The notes below the pieces were generated by a model that did no database searches, was not told where the DNA came from, and worked only from the letters and a program-made list of their open reading frames with translations. Shown piece after piece: positions 1 to 7,955 of a DNA stretch of 64,000 nucleotides. The DNA is taken from the NCBI GenBank assembly GCA_041678005.1, contig JBAYOW010000010.1, positions 1 to 64,000 on the forward strand, written 5' to 3'. The first letter of the stretch is position 1. Each line of letters opens with the position of its first letter. Made by a program: the position numbers and the translations under genes. The stretch is from Sulfurivermis sp041678005. Lineage in GTDB: Bacteria > Pseudomonadota > Gammaproteobacteria > Thiohalomonadales > Thiohalomonadaceae.

Positions 1-275
1 CGGTGTTAAAAAACGACTCAAAATGCTCATTTACTACGTGTAAAGTGCGCTTTTTCGTCGTTTTTTGCCCAGCCTTGACTGCCTCGCCAACATTATTCAG
101 CGCTTCCTCAGCTAATGTGGAATTGGTGGCTAACAAATCGTTGCAGCGGAGATTTGACCTGCCACTTATTTTGAGAATTTTGTCTGGCTCTACATGAGTT
201 CATGATCGTGAATTTATTGCGGCTATGTGCCGCGGTCAGCAAACTGAACCAGAGCGTATTTGCGGAGATCAATCA
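1..275. other. Non-coding start of window with nested inverted repeat
   Basis: I see no convincing gene here. A 64-codon open frame at 3-197 has no ribosome site or family resemblance. The main feature is a nested inverted repeat: AAAAAACGAC at 8-17 pairs perfectly with GTCGTTTTTT at 57-66, and inside it TTTAC (30-34) pairs with GTAAA (40-44). The left arm is A-rich and the right arm ends in six T, so the RNA could fold into a long hairpin and might be a terminator for a gene left of the window. The rest leads into the MscS gene. Confidence 0.4.
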
Positions 276-1583
276 ATGTCTCAAGTAAACACGATGTTGC
301 GAGCTGTGCTGCTGAGTGCCGTACTGCTTGTCACGGGCTTACTCGTCCAGACCGTGGTAGCCCAGGATGCATTGCCGGGTTCAGCATCCACTGAGGCGTC
401 GGCAGTTCTGAATGGCCCCGCTGCGGCACTTGATCCTTACGGCCGTGAAACACCACGCAGTCTGGCCTCCGTTACGCCTGCCGCATTGGTCGATATCAGT
501 ATTGCAGGCGCACCCTTGGCTGATTGGCTGATCCTGACAATTGTTACGGTTGTCGCCTTTCTTGGAATGCGGTTTGTTTCTGCGATCCTGCTCAGGCTCA
601 TTCGTACCTTTGTGAAAGATCCCGAAACCCACCGGGGATATCTGTTGGTAGAGGCTGCCTTTCCGCCACTTGGACTTTATCTGGCGGTCATCCTTTTTTT
701 CGCAGTGACGCAGGGGCTTCAGGTTGCGATCGTTACACACCAGATACTCGCGCTTTACGCGAGCATTATCGCGTGGGTCGCTTTCGTATGGCTGCTTTGG
801 CGGATGATCGGTACGGTTACAGAACTGTGGTCCGCGCGCATGGTACGTTTAGATCGCCGTCAGGCCGTGTCGGCGCTGGTTTTCGTGCGCCGAAGCGCCA
901 AGAGTGTGCTAGTGGTCATCGCATTGGTCGCCATACTTGACGCGTTCGGCATCAACGTGACGACCGGCATTGCGGCGCTCGGCCTGGGTGGTCTCGCTAT
1001 CGCCTTGGGCGCACAGAAAACCATTGAAAATCTGGTGGGCAGTCTGGCGGTCATTATCGACCAGCCGGTACGCGTCGGAGATTTCTGCAAGGTAGGTGAT
1101 GTGACGGGCACCGTAGAGGATATCGGCATGCGTTCGACCCGCGTACGGACGAATGCACGAACGGTGGTCACCATTCCGAATGGCAATTTCTCTTCATTGC
1201 AGATCGAAAATTATTCGCACCGTGATCGTTTTCTGTTTAACTCGATAATTAGCCTGACCTATGATACTTCAGCGGCTCAGATGCGCTCGGTGCTTGCAGC
1301 CATTCGTGCCTTGTTGGCAGAAAATTCCAACGTCATCGATGGCGCCCGTGTGCGCTTCGTTGAGTTCAATGCAAGCTCGCTCGATATCGAAATATTCGCC
1401 TACATCCGTACTTTCGATAACGCGATTTTTTTGGGTATGCGCGAGGAGATCTTGCTGAATATTATGGAGACAATTGAAGCTGAAGGCGCGAGCATCGCGT
1501 TCCCGACACAGACCGTTATGCTCAAGACTCCGAACACAAACAGGATCGAGAAAGATAGCAACGCCGCTGAACCAGAAATTTGA
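276..1583 (+). CDS. MscS-family mechanosensitive ion channel
   Basis: Predicted inner-membrane channel that opens under membrane tension during osmotic downshock. The first about 30 residues are a signal-like hydrophobic stretch ending near VVAQDA. Several further membrane segments follow. The pore-lining helix and start of the beta domain are recognisable by the Gly/Ala-rich GIAALGLGGLAIALGAQK and then ENLVGSLAVIIDQPVRVGD, the classic MscS signature, followed by TIPNGNFSS. At about 435 residues it is longer than E. coli MscS (286), so it belongs to the subclass with extra N-terminal helices. The ATG at 276 is chosen because GGAG lies about 8 nt upstream; an upstream in-frame start at 225 lacks a ribosome site. 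No operon partner. The subfamily and ion preference cannot be told from sequence alone. Confidence 0.9.
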   Translation: MSQVNTMLRAVLLSAVLLVTGLLVQTVVAQDALPGSASTEASAVLNGPAAALDPYGRETPRSLASVTPAALVDISIAGAPLADWLILTIVTVVAFLGMRFVSAILLRLIRTFVKDPETHRGYLLVEAAFPPLGLYLAVILFFAVTQGLQVAIVTHQILALYASIIAWVAFVWLLWRMIGTVTELWSARMVRLDRRQAVSALVFVRRSAKSVLVVIALVAILDAFGINVTTGIAALGLGGLAIALGAQKTIENLVGSLAVIIDQPVRVGDFCKVGDVTGTVEDIGMRSTRVRTNARTVVTIPNGNFSSLQIENYSHRDRFLFNSIISLTYDTSAAQMRSVLAAIRALLAENSNVIDGARVRFVEFNASSLDIEIFAYIRTFDNAIFLGMREEILLNIMETIEAEGASIAFPTQTVMLKTPNTNRIEKDSNAAEPEI

Positions 1584-1933
1584 TTTGCACGTAACAAATA
1601 GACTCAGACTGAGGTAGAACGGTTTTCCTACTCTAAAACGACATGCTTGAATGCGTTTATCATTGCTGTACCCAAGTAGCCTACTCCTAAAGTTTGTATA
1701 CGTATTTTTCAGGTTGCCAACCTCATGTGCTAGCTCTGCGCGTAACGAGCACGCACTCGCACGACGATTGATTCGGCCGCAGACTACGCTTGATAGCATA
1801 CCCCGATAGTCATGTACGCTGCCGCACAGAAATCGTCAGCGTTTTATCGTACTAATGTGTTTATGATGAGTGTTGGGTGAAAGCATGCGAGTGCTACACA
1901 ACGTAAATTCATCTTTCTTTACGGAGGCCCAAA
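1584..1933. other. Intergenic stretch, nothing recognised
   Basis: A 350-nt stretch between the MscS gene and the small AF1514-like gene. It has no supported open frame on either strand; the long antisense frame at 1269-1799 is a shadow of the channel gene running into this gap. No strong terminator hairpin or clear promoter was seen. A good ribosome site (GGAGG near 1922) at its right edge belongs to the next gene. Confidence 0.5.
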
Positions 1934-2323
1934 ATGCAAACTATCAAATTACCTGATCAAACTACCCCTATGGATTTTACGCAGGCGCGCCTAACGGCTG
2001 TGGGGAAAGCCGGCGAGGATCTTACGAAACCAGTGATCGTCGCCTGGAAGGATGACAGGAACGGCAAGTTCGCGCCCGCAATTCCTGGAGGGACGGGGGA
2101 CCGTTGGCATGATTACGGAACAAGCAACGAAGGAATGCTGGAATTGCAGGTCGCCGATAAATTCCACTTCATCTTTACAGACGCCGATGGCTTCGATGAA
2201 CCTGATACGAATCTCACATCACTTGAAGACAATGGCACAAAATTTCTGTGTTTGAATGACGCTTGTACTGAAGAAGATCGGCAACGCCTTGGGTACTTCC
2301 CGGGTGGTGGCATGGGCGGGTAG
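1934..2323 (+). CDS. Small AF1514/DUF5619-like protein of unknown function
   Basis: A 129-residue soluble protein without signal peptide or membrane segment. Its middle part, VIVAWKDDRNGKFAP followed by W-x-DYG and a hydrophobic FHFIFTDAD strand, resembles from memory the AF1514-type family (DUF5619), small proteins of unknown role; a profile search would be needed to confirm this. The C-terminus is glycine rich (PGGGMGG). GGAGG about 9 nt before the ATG supports the start. It stands alone, converging with the DUF1566 gene. No function is proposed. Confidence 0.75.
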   Translation: MQTIKLPDQTTPMDFTQARLTAVGKAGEDLTKPVIVAWKDDRNGKFAPAIPGGTGDRWHDYGTSNEGMLELQVADKFHFIFTDADGFDEPDTNLTSLEDNGTKFLCLNDACTEEDRQRLGYFPGGGMGG

Positions 2324-2358
2324 TCTTCGCCGTTTATCGTTCCTGGCGTGGCAAGAAT

Positions 2359-3384
2359 TTAATCAACCGTTGCCACGGGCCATACCGAAAATTGTGCGAA
2401 CCGTTTTTGTCCGACACCCGTCGCGCCTTTTTCCAGGTACAGCGCCCAGGCCCAATCGGGCTCGAACAGGCTGGTGGTCGACGACCAGTAAATGTCCTGC
2501 ACGTCGGCGAAAGGATGACCGGTTGGCAGCGCCGGGCTGTGGGCTGCGCAATCCACCAGCGATTCCAGTTCGTTGATCGTTGGCAGCCGCCAGATGATTC
2601 CTGCGCCTGCGTGGTTTAGCTCGGCCACCGCGTCTAACGCCTCGCGCCAGACCACCGGTTGCGCGGTGAGGTTCGCGCTGCGGCGCCAGAGCAGATGAGT
2701 GAGCCGATCCAGCACACCTGTTTGAAGCATTTCAAAACGCGGTTTCGGCCACGCGGCGCCATGACGGAATTCGCCATCCTGGCCGGAACCGGCGCATGGC
2801 ATGACTTTGCCGGCGGCGTCGTAACAGAGACTTTGGCCGGTGCGCGGAACTACGCCCAGGCCTGTACCGCGCACCGGCCACAGCATGAAAGATTGATCCT
2901 TGCCACCGTAAAACATGCGCGCGCCATCGAGCGCCACATACCAGGCATGCGCCGGGCTGATGGCCGCCGTGGTCGATGTCCAGTACCAGCCGTTGAACAC
3001 ATCAAGGAACGGATGTTGCTCAGGCAGGGCCGGCCATTTTGTTTGCAGGCTGAGCAAGCTGCGTAATTCACGACGATTGGGCATGCGCCAGTCGCGCTGG
3101 CCGAAACGCTGTTCGCGGTTCATGGCCGCGACGAAATCCAGTGCTTCCTGCCAGGTGAGGGGAAATTCCGCGAGATTGGCGCTGTGACACCAGATGAGGC
3201 CGTTCAGCCGATCCGTGACGGAGTCGCCACGCACCTCGAAACGTGGTTCCGGCCAGGGGTCGCCAACGGCAAACGACGCATCCTGGCCGGAACCTTCGCA
3301 CGCAAGCTCGCGGCCATCTTCGGCATGGCAGGTGCGCTGGCCGGTATGCAGATAATGGCAAGGGGTCAGGTGCTGACTATTCAT
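2359..3384 (-). CDS. DUF1566 (Lcl C-terminal type) protein with two repeated domains
   Basis: The protein consists of two tandem copies of the DUF1566 domain. Each copy has a block like DRLNGLIW or DRLTHLLW, then the W(R/Q)EALD helix, then a WR(M/L)P-NRREL or WRLPTINELESL block, and ends with YWTST or YWSST and a VWPV-like strand. DUF1566 is common in exported or surface proteins, often lectin-like in fold, but here I see no signal peptide. The ATG at 3384 overlaps the stop of the upstream small membrane protein (ATGAATAG), suggesting coupled translation; a GTG at 3411 is the alternative start and would give 350 residues. Substrate and role are unknown. Confidence 0.8.
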   Translation of the reverse strand: MNSQHLTPCHYLHTGQRTCHAEDGRELACEGSGQDASFAVGDPWPEPRFEVRGDSVTDRLNGLIWCHSANLAEFPLTWQEALDFVAAMNREQRFGQRDWRMPNRRELRSLLSLQTKWPALPEQHPFLDVFNGWYWTSTTAAISPAHAWYVALDGARMFYGGKDQSFMLWPVRGTGLGVVPRTGQSLCYDAAGKVMPCAGSGQDGEFRHGAAWPKPRFEMLQTGVLDRLTHLLWRRSANLTAQPVVWREALDAVAELNHAGAGIIWRLPTINELESLVDCAAHSPALPTGHPFADVQDIYWSSTTSLFEPDWAWALYLEKGATGVGQKRFAQFSVWPVATVD

Positions 3385-3622
3385 TGACGAATCCCGGTTT
3401 TGCACCCACACCGATCAATCGCGGCGCACTGCCGCAGTCGCTCCAGCGAGGGTCGCTGACTTGATTATTGAATTTGTCATGAGCGCACTCGAACAGGTTA
3501 TCAAGTGCCAGCCGTATGTACTTGAGTTTTTTGGCCCAGACCCTGAATGTCGGTGAGGCCCACCACACGATAGCGAGCAGCACCACAATGAGAGTGATCG
3601 CGCTAACAATAGCGGTAATCAA
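3377..3622 (-). CDS. Small membrane protein coupled to the DUF1566 gene
   Basis: An 81-residue protein with one N-terminal membrane helix (about residues 2-23, ITAIVSAITLIVVLLAIVWW) and a short charged, probably cytoplasmic or periplasmic tail. The start is a TTG at 3622 with GCGGAG about 7 nt upstream, a good ribosome site that argues this is a real gene. Its stop overlaps the ATG of the downstream DUF1566 gene, so the two are likely one transcript. I do not recognise a family. It may anchor or help the DUF1566 protein at the membrane; this is inference from position only. Confidence 0.6.
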   Translation of the reverse strand: MITAIVSAITLIVVLLAIVWWASPTFRVWAKKLKYIRLALDNLFECAHDKFNNQVSDPRWSDCGSAPRLIGVGAKPGFVNE

Positions 3623-3752
3623 CTGGTTTGCTCCGCTTTGAGTTTGAACAAGGCGTGCTCGTTCGTTAGTAAGGCAGCATGTTTGTGAAACCGCAGACGA
3701 CTGCCCGTTCGCCGGAAGGTGCTGGACATCGCCTCAGCACCTAAGCTATGGC

Positions 3753-3782
3753 TTACGCCTTGTTTCATGTTCAAGGTACAAT
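3753..3782 (+). promoter_or_regulatory. Possible promoter of purM-purN
   Basis: A TACAAT -10 element (3777-3782) is preceded at 18 nt by a weak -35 (TTACGC, 3753-3758). It sits about 30 nt before the purM GTG start. The -35 is poor, so this is only a candidate. No PurR-type palindrome was seen. Confidence 0.3.
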
Positions 3783-3813
3783 AGCTTCCATTTTACGCCC
3801 TCGGAGATCTCTC

Positions 3814-4875
3814 GTGAGTAATAACAAGCAAGACAACGGCTCTGGTATCAGCTATCGCGACGCTGGCGTGGATATTGATGCCGGTGATGCTCTGATTGAG
3901 CGCATCAAGCCTTTTGCCAAACGCACCACACGACCAGAGGTCATGGGTGGCCTGGGTGGTTTTGGTGCGCTGTTTCAAGTGCCGTTGGAGCGTTATCGCG
4001 AGCCTGTATTGGTCGCCGGTACCGATGGTGTCGGCACCAAGCTTAGGCTGGCCCTGCAACTGCACAAGCATGACACCATCGGTATTGATTTGGTTGCCAT
4101 GTGTGTCAACGATTTGATTGTACAAGGTGCTGAACCGCTGTTTTTTCTCGACTACTACGCAACTGGCAAGCTTGATGTCGATACCGCAGCTGAGGTCGTG
4201 GAGGGCATTGCCGCAGGCTGCGAGCAGGCTGGTTGTGCCCTTATCGGCGGTGAGACGGCAGAGATGCCGGGCATGTATCATGGTGGTGATTATGATCTGG
4301 CCGGTTTTGCTGTCGGCATTGTGGAAAAGAGCAAGATCATTGATGGCAGCAAGGTCAGCGCAGGCGATGCCCTTATAGGCCTGGCCTCATCCGGCCCACA
4401 CTCTAATGGTTACTCGCTGATCCGCAAGGTCATTGAGGTCAGCAATGTCTATCTGGGCGAGGATTTTCATGGCAAGACCCTGGGCGAAACCTTGCTAGTG
4501 CCAACGCGCATTTATATCAAGCCGCTACTCAAGCTGCTGGCAGAGGTTGATGTGCATACCATGGCCCACATCACCGGTGGCGGCCTGCTGGAAAACATCC
4601 CGCGTGTGCTGCCTGAAAACTGCCGTGCGGTTATCGACAGCAAAAGCTGGCAACGTCCACCGATATTTGATTGGCTGCAACAAAAGGGGCAGATCAGTGA
4701 ACGAGAAATGCACCGCGTTTTCAACTGCGGCGTGGGCATGGTCATCGCCGTGGCAGCAAATGATCTGGAACGCAGCCTGGCATTATTACAGGCCGCTGGT
4801 GAACAGGCCTGGAAACTGGGAAGTATCGACACCCGTACAGCCAACGGTGAGCAAGTGGTATTTGATCACCAATGA
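3814..4875 (+). CDS. purM: Phosphoribosylformylglycinamidine cyclo-ligase (AIR synthetase)
   Basis: Catalyses ATP-dependent closure of FGAM to 5-aminoimidazole ribonucleotide, the fifth step of purine synthesis, in the cytoplasm. Recognised by the N-terminal SYRDAGVDIDAGDALI, the GFGALF segment, LVAGTDGVGTKL, the AMCVNDLIVQGAEPLFFLDY block and GGETAEMPGMY, all typical of PurM. Length from the GTG at 3814 is 353 residues, near the usual 345. That start is chosen because GGAG lies 7 nt upstream; the longer frame back to 3748 adds 22 residues with no family match. It overlaps purN by the ATGA arrangement, as in E. coli purMN. Confidence 0.97.
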   Translation: MSNNKQDNGSGISYRDAGVDIDAGDALIERIKPFAKRTTRPEVMGGLGGFGALFQVPLERYREPVLVAGTDGVGTKLRLALQLHKHDTIGIDLVAMCVNDLIVQGAEPLFFLDYYATGKLDVDTAAEVVEGIAAGCEQAGCALIGGETAEMPGMYHGGDYDLAGFAVGIVEKSKIIDGSKVSAGDALIGLASSGPHSNGYSLIRKVIEVSNVYLGEDFHGKTLGETLLVPTRIYIKPLLKLLAEVDVHTMAHITGGGLLENIPRVLPENCRAVIDSKSWQRPPIFDWLQQKGQISEREMHRVFNCGVGMVIAVAANDLERSLALLQAAGEQAWKLGSIDTRTANGEQVVFDHQ

Positions 4876-5510
4876 ATACATCCGTAACCAACAAGCTGCC
4901 TATTGCGGTGCTCATTTCTGGTAGTGGCAGCAATTTGCAGGCTATTATCGATGCAGCACAGAACGATCTGCCGGTGGAAATTCGTGCCGTCATCAGTAAC
5001 AAGGCCGATGCCTACGGCCTGCTACTTGCGCAACAGGCTGGTATTCAAACCCATGTCGTCAACCACCAGGGCCGTGCCGATCGCGCCAGCTATGATCGGG
5101 AACTGATTCGCCTCATAGAGGCAAGTGGTGCCCGTCTGGTTGTTCTCGCTGGCTTCATGCGCATTCTTGGCGATGGCTTTGTGCAACACTATGAAGGCCG
5201 CCTGCTCAACATCCATCCTTCGCTACTACCGCGTTATCGTGGCCTGGATACTCATGCCCGTGCGCTTGCGGCCGGTGATCGCGAACATGGCGCCACCGTG
5301 CATTTTGTCACTACCGAACTTGATGCAGGCCCGATTATCACGCAGGCAAAAGTGCCGGTAGAAGCTGGTGATACAGTAGAAAGTCTTGCTGCCCGTGTGC
5401 TTGCACAGGAGCACCTTATCTATCCCGAGGCCATACGCTGGTATGCCAATGGCAGACTTAAGCTGGCCAACAATCTGGCACTGCTTGATGGCCAGCCTGT
5501 CAAACTCTAG
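4872..5510 (+). CDS. purN: Phosphoribosylglycinamide formyltransferase
   Basis: Transfers a formyl group from 10-formyl-tetrahydrofolate to GAR, the third step of purine synthesis. The N-terminal AVLISGSGSNLQAIIDA is the phosphate-binding loop of GART; the folate/catalytic region shows LAGFMRIL, NIHPSLLPRYRGLDTHARAL with the catalytic Asn-His, and GATVHFVTTELDAGPII with the catalytic Asp. 212 residues, the normal size for PurN. It starts inside the purM stop (ATGA), so translation is coupled. The start and the length match the family with no anomaly. Confidence 0.97.
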   Translation: MNTSVTNKLPIAVLISGSGSNLQAIIDAAQNDLPVEIRAVISNKADAYGLLLAQQAGIQTHVVNHQGRADRASYDRELIRLIEASGARLVVLAGFMRILGDGFVQHYEGRLLNIHPSLLPRYRGLDTHARALAAGDREHGATVHFVTTELDAGPIITQAKVPVEAGDTVESLAARVLAQEHLIYPEAIRWYANGRLKLANNLALLDGQPVKL

Positions 5511-5522
5511 AGGAGAATATTC

Positions 5523-5897
5523 ATGCGCCTTTATCTTATTGCAGCCTTGTTAGTGATTGCCCACCTGCCGCTCGTTCAGGCCGATTTTGAGGATGGCATG
5601 GCTGCCTATGAAAAGAGCAACTACACCGTAGCTTATAAAGAGTTTTTGCAAGCCGCCAAAGAAGGTAATGTCCACGCTCAGGGCAAACTGGCTGGCCTGT
5701 ATCTATTTGGCGTGGGCGTAGAGAAGAATTATATTGAGGCCTATGCATGGTTCGATCTGGCAGTTCGCCAAGGCGATAAGTCGGCGGAGAAGTTTCGCGA
5801 TGCCATTAGCGATCAGCTCAGTAATGCACAATTACGCCAGGCATCTGTCCTCGCAGAAGACTACTACGACAAATATCTCGCCCCCTTTGAGCAATGA
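5523..5897 (+). CDS. Exported Sel1-like repeat protein
   Basis: A 124-residue protein with an N-terminal signal peptide (about residues 1-20, ending LVQA). The mature part holds one clear Sel1-type tetratricopeptide-like unit: YKEFLQAAKEGNVHAQGKLA, then GLYLFGVGVEKNYIEAYAWFDLAVRQGD. Such repeats form helical hairpins used for protein-protein contact. It begins 12 nt after purN with AGGAGA just upstream, so it may be cotranscribed with purMN, although no metabolic link is apparent. Small Sel1 proteins next to purN are seen in related bacteria by my recollection; the function is unknown. Confidence 0.85.
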   Translation: MRLYLIAALLVIAHLPLVQADFEDGMAAYEKSNYTVAYKEFLQAAKEGNVHAQGKLAGLYLFGVGVEKNYIEAYAWFDLAVRQGDKSAEKFRDAISDQLSNAQLRQASVLAEDYYDKYLAPFEQ

Positions 5898-5947
5898 AGT
5901 TTATTGTTTGGTCAGGGTACGTGCTGGAACATGAATGCATTTTGCAC

Positions 5948-5977
5948 TTGGCTTGCAGAAAAGAACATGGCTATACT
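5948..5977 (+). promoter_or_regulatory. Probable promoter of the cold-shock gene
   Basis: TTGGCT (5948-5953) and TATACT (5972-5977) are spaced by 18 nt and resemble a sigma-70 promoter. Transcription from it would give a 5' untranslated region of roughly 105 nt before the csp ATG. Long leaders are typical of cold-shock genes, where the leader folds to control translation, but no cold box was verified here. Confidence 0.45.
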
Positions 5978-6088
5978 TGACTACACTGCAGGTTGAGATT
6001 GTCTTGCTGCTTATCCGTCGGAGAACAGGCAGTCTATCTTCAATGTCTGTAGTTAGGACGTTTGATTATTTATTTTGAGGTGATTTAC

Positions 6089-6292
6089 ATGGCTACAGGT
6101 ACAGTGAAGTGGTTTAACGACTCCAAGGGTTTTGGATTTATAGCACCATCCGACGGTAGCGAGGATGTATTTGTACATTTCTCCGCCATCCAAGGCGGTG
6201 GTTTTCGCACACTGCGCGAAGGCCAGGATGTTACATATGAAACAGAAAAAGGACAGAAAGGCCTGCAGGCCAAGAATGTAGTGCCTAGCTGA
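6089..6292 (+). CDS. Cold-shock protein, CspA family
   Basis: A 67-residue single cold-shock domain that binds single-stranded RNA/DNA as an RNA chaperone. Both nucleic-acid binding motifs are present: RNP1 as KGFGFI and RNP2 as DVFVHFSAI. The protein begins MATGTVKWFND, the family norm, so the ATG at 6089 is taken as the start, with a TTGAGG ribosome site about 9 nt before it; the longer frame at 6062 adds nine unrelated residues. It is monocistronic, with a strong terminator about 50 nt downstream. Cold-inducible versus constitutive expression cannot be told. Confidence 0.95.
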   Translation: MATGTVKWFNDSKGFGFIAPSDGSEDVFVHFSAIQGGGFRTLREGQDVTYETEKGQKGLQAKNVVPS

Positions 6293-6342
6293 TTTGGCGT
6301 TCCAGGAACGCTGATTTCAGAATTAAACTACAACTGTCTTAG

Positions 6343-6375
6343 AAAAGCCCTCCCTCACAAGGGGAGGGCTTTTTT
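6343..6375. terminator. Bidirectional rho-independent terminator between csp and ilvC
   Basis: AAAAGCCCTCCC (6343-6354) pairs perfectly with GGGAGGGCTTTT (6362-6373), with a short loop and a T-run on the plus strand and an equivalent T-run on the minus strand. It lies between the convergent csp and ilvC genes and can end both transcripts. Confidence 0.85.
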
Positions 6376-6406
6376 GTGGCAGTTAAGCATGCTATTCAGA
6401 GGCTTA

Positions 6407-7423
6407 CTAGTTTTTGTCCTTGTCCACCAGCTTGTTGGCGGTGATCCAGGGCATCATGGAGCGCAGTTTTCCACCGACTACTTCAATTTGATGGGCTGCA
6501 TTGTTGCGGCGCCAGGCAGTCATTTCTGGGTAGTTGCTCATGCCTTCTAGGATGAAGCGCTTGGCGTAGTTGCCATTCTGGATATTCTCTAACGCCTCGC
6601 GCATAGCCCAGCGGCTTTCTTCGTTGATGACCTTGGGGCCAGTTACATATTCGCCGTATTCGGCGTTGTTGGAGATCGAGTAATTCATGTTGGCGATCCC
6701 GCCTTCATACATCAGATCGACAATAAGTTTAAGCTCGTGCAGGCATTCGAAATAAGCCATTTCCGGTGCATAACCAGCCTCGACCAAGGTTTCAAAGCCA
6801 GCCTTGACCAGCTCTACCGCACCGCCACACAGTACAGCTTGTTCACCAAACAGATCGGTTTCGGTTTCATCCTTAAAAGTGGTTTCGATGATGCCGGTGC
6901 GCCCGCCGCCGATAGCTGAGGCATACGACAATGCAGTGGCCTTGGCTTGGCCGGAGGCATCCTGGAAGATGGCGATCAGATCGGGGATACCACCGCCCTT
7001 GACAAATTCAGAGCGCACGGTGTGCCCTGGCGCCTTGGGGGCAATCATAACTACGTCCAGATCATGACGTGGCAATATCTGGTTATAGTGAATGGCAAAA
7101 CCATGGGCAAAGGCCAGGGTCGCGCCCTGCTTCAGATTGGGTCCCAGATCTTCCTGGTATAGTTTGGACTGGAATTCATCCGGAGTGAGGATCATTACCA
7201 GATCGGCATCTTTCACTGCTTCAGCCACTGGTTTGACCTTGAGGCCAGCATTTTCTGCCTTCTTGGCCGAGGTCGATCCTGGACGCAGCGCCACGGTAAC
7301 ATCGACACCGGAATCCTTCAGATTATTGGCGTGTGCATGACCCTGCGAACCGTAGCCAACGATGACTACTTTCTTGCTCTTGATGATGGAAATGTCACAG
7401 TCTTTGTCGTAGTAAATATTCAC
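6407..7423 (-). CDS. ilvC: Ketol-acid reductoisomerase, class I
   Basis: Converts 2-acetolactate (or acetohydroxybutyrate) to the dihydroxy acid using NADPH and Mg2+, second common step of branched-chain amino acid synthesis. The nucleotide-binding loop VGYGSQGHAHANNLKDSG is near residue 24, with R/S residues of the NADPH-type loop following (ALRPGS). The C-terminal knotted domain shows DLFGEQAVLCGG and EMAYFECLHELKLIVDL, holding the Mg2+ ligands. 338 residues is the usual short class I length. Last gene of the ilvB-ilvN-ilvC operon, 31 nt after ilvN. Confidence 0.97.
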   Translation of the reverse strand: MNIYYDKDCDISIIKSKKVVIVGYGSQGHAHANNLKDSGVDVTVALRPGSTSAKKAENAGLKVKPVAEAVKDADLVMILTPDEFQSKLYQEDLGPNLKQGATLAFAHGFAIHYNQILPRHDLDVVMIAPKAPGHTVRSEFVKGGGIPDLIAIFQDASGQAKATALSYASAIGGGRTGIIETTFKDETETDLFGEQAVLCGGAVELVKAGFETLVEAGYAPEMAYFECLHELKLIVDLMYEGGIANMNYSISNNAEYGEYVTGPKVINEESRWAMREALENIQNGNYAKRFILEGMSNYPEMTAWRRNNAAHQIEVVGGKLRSMMPWITANKLVDKDKN

Positions 7424-7454
7424 AGGTTTATTCCTTTGAGAAAGTTACAGGTTG

Positions 7455-7949
7455 TCAAATTCGCAGTGCTTTTTCGCCACGCGGTATGCCCATCACGCCG
7501 GAGCGCACGGTTTCCAGTATCTGTGCGTTGTCCAGGGCATGGATAAAGGCATCCAGCTTGATGCTGTCGCCGGTCAGCTCGATGGTGTATGTGCTATCGG
7601 TGACATCAATGACCCGACCACGGAAGATATCCGCCATACGCTTGAGTTCATCGCGCTGATCACCGCCTGCGGCCCGCACCTTGATTAGCATCATCTCGCG
7701 TTCGATGTGTGGCCCTTCGGTCAGATCCATCAGCTTGACCACATCGATTAGTTTGTTCAACTGCTTGGTGATCTGCTCAATGATGTCATCCGAGCCACGA
7801 GTCACCAGCGTCATGCGCGAGAGTGAATCATCTTCGGTCGGTGCCACGGTCAGAGATTCAATATTATAGCCGCGCGCGGAAAATAATCCCGCTACACGGG
7901 ATAGTGCGCCGGCCTCGTTTTCGATCAATATGGAAATTATGTGACGCAT
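7455..7949 (-). CDS. ilvN: Acetolactate synthase, regulatory small subunit
   Basis: Regulatory subunit that activates the large subunit and gives feedback inhibition by valine. N-terminal ACT domain: HIISILIENEAGALSRVAGL with the valine-binding loop, then GYNIESLTVAPTEDDSLSRM. The second half carries the C-terminal ALS-SSU domain with FRGRVIDVTDSTYTIELTG. 164 residues, the normal IlvH/IlvN length. It lies 6 nt after ilvB and 31 nt before ilvC, so it is within the same transcript. The symbol ilvH would serve equally well. Confidence 0.95.
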   Translation of the reverse strand: MRHIISILIENEAGALSRVAGLFSARGYNIESLTVAPTEDDSLSRMTLVTRGSDDIIEQITKQLNKLIDVVKLMDLTEGPHIEREMMLIKVRAAGGDQRDELKRMADIFRGRVIDVTDSTYTIELTGDSIKLDAFIHALDNAQILETVRSGVMGIPRGEKALRI

Positions 7950-7955
7950 TATTCG

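Noticed and set aside
3..197. 64-codon open frame at the left edge
   Set aside because: It overlaps the hairpin structure and shows no coding character.
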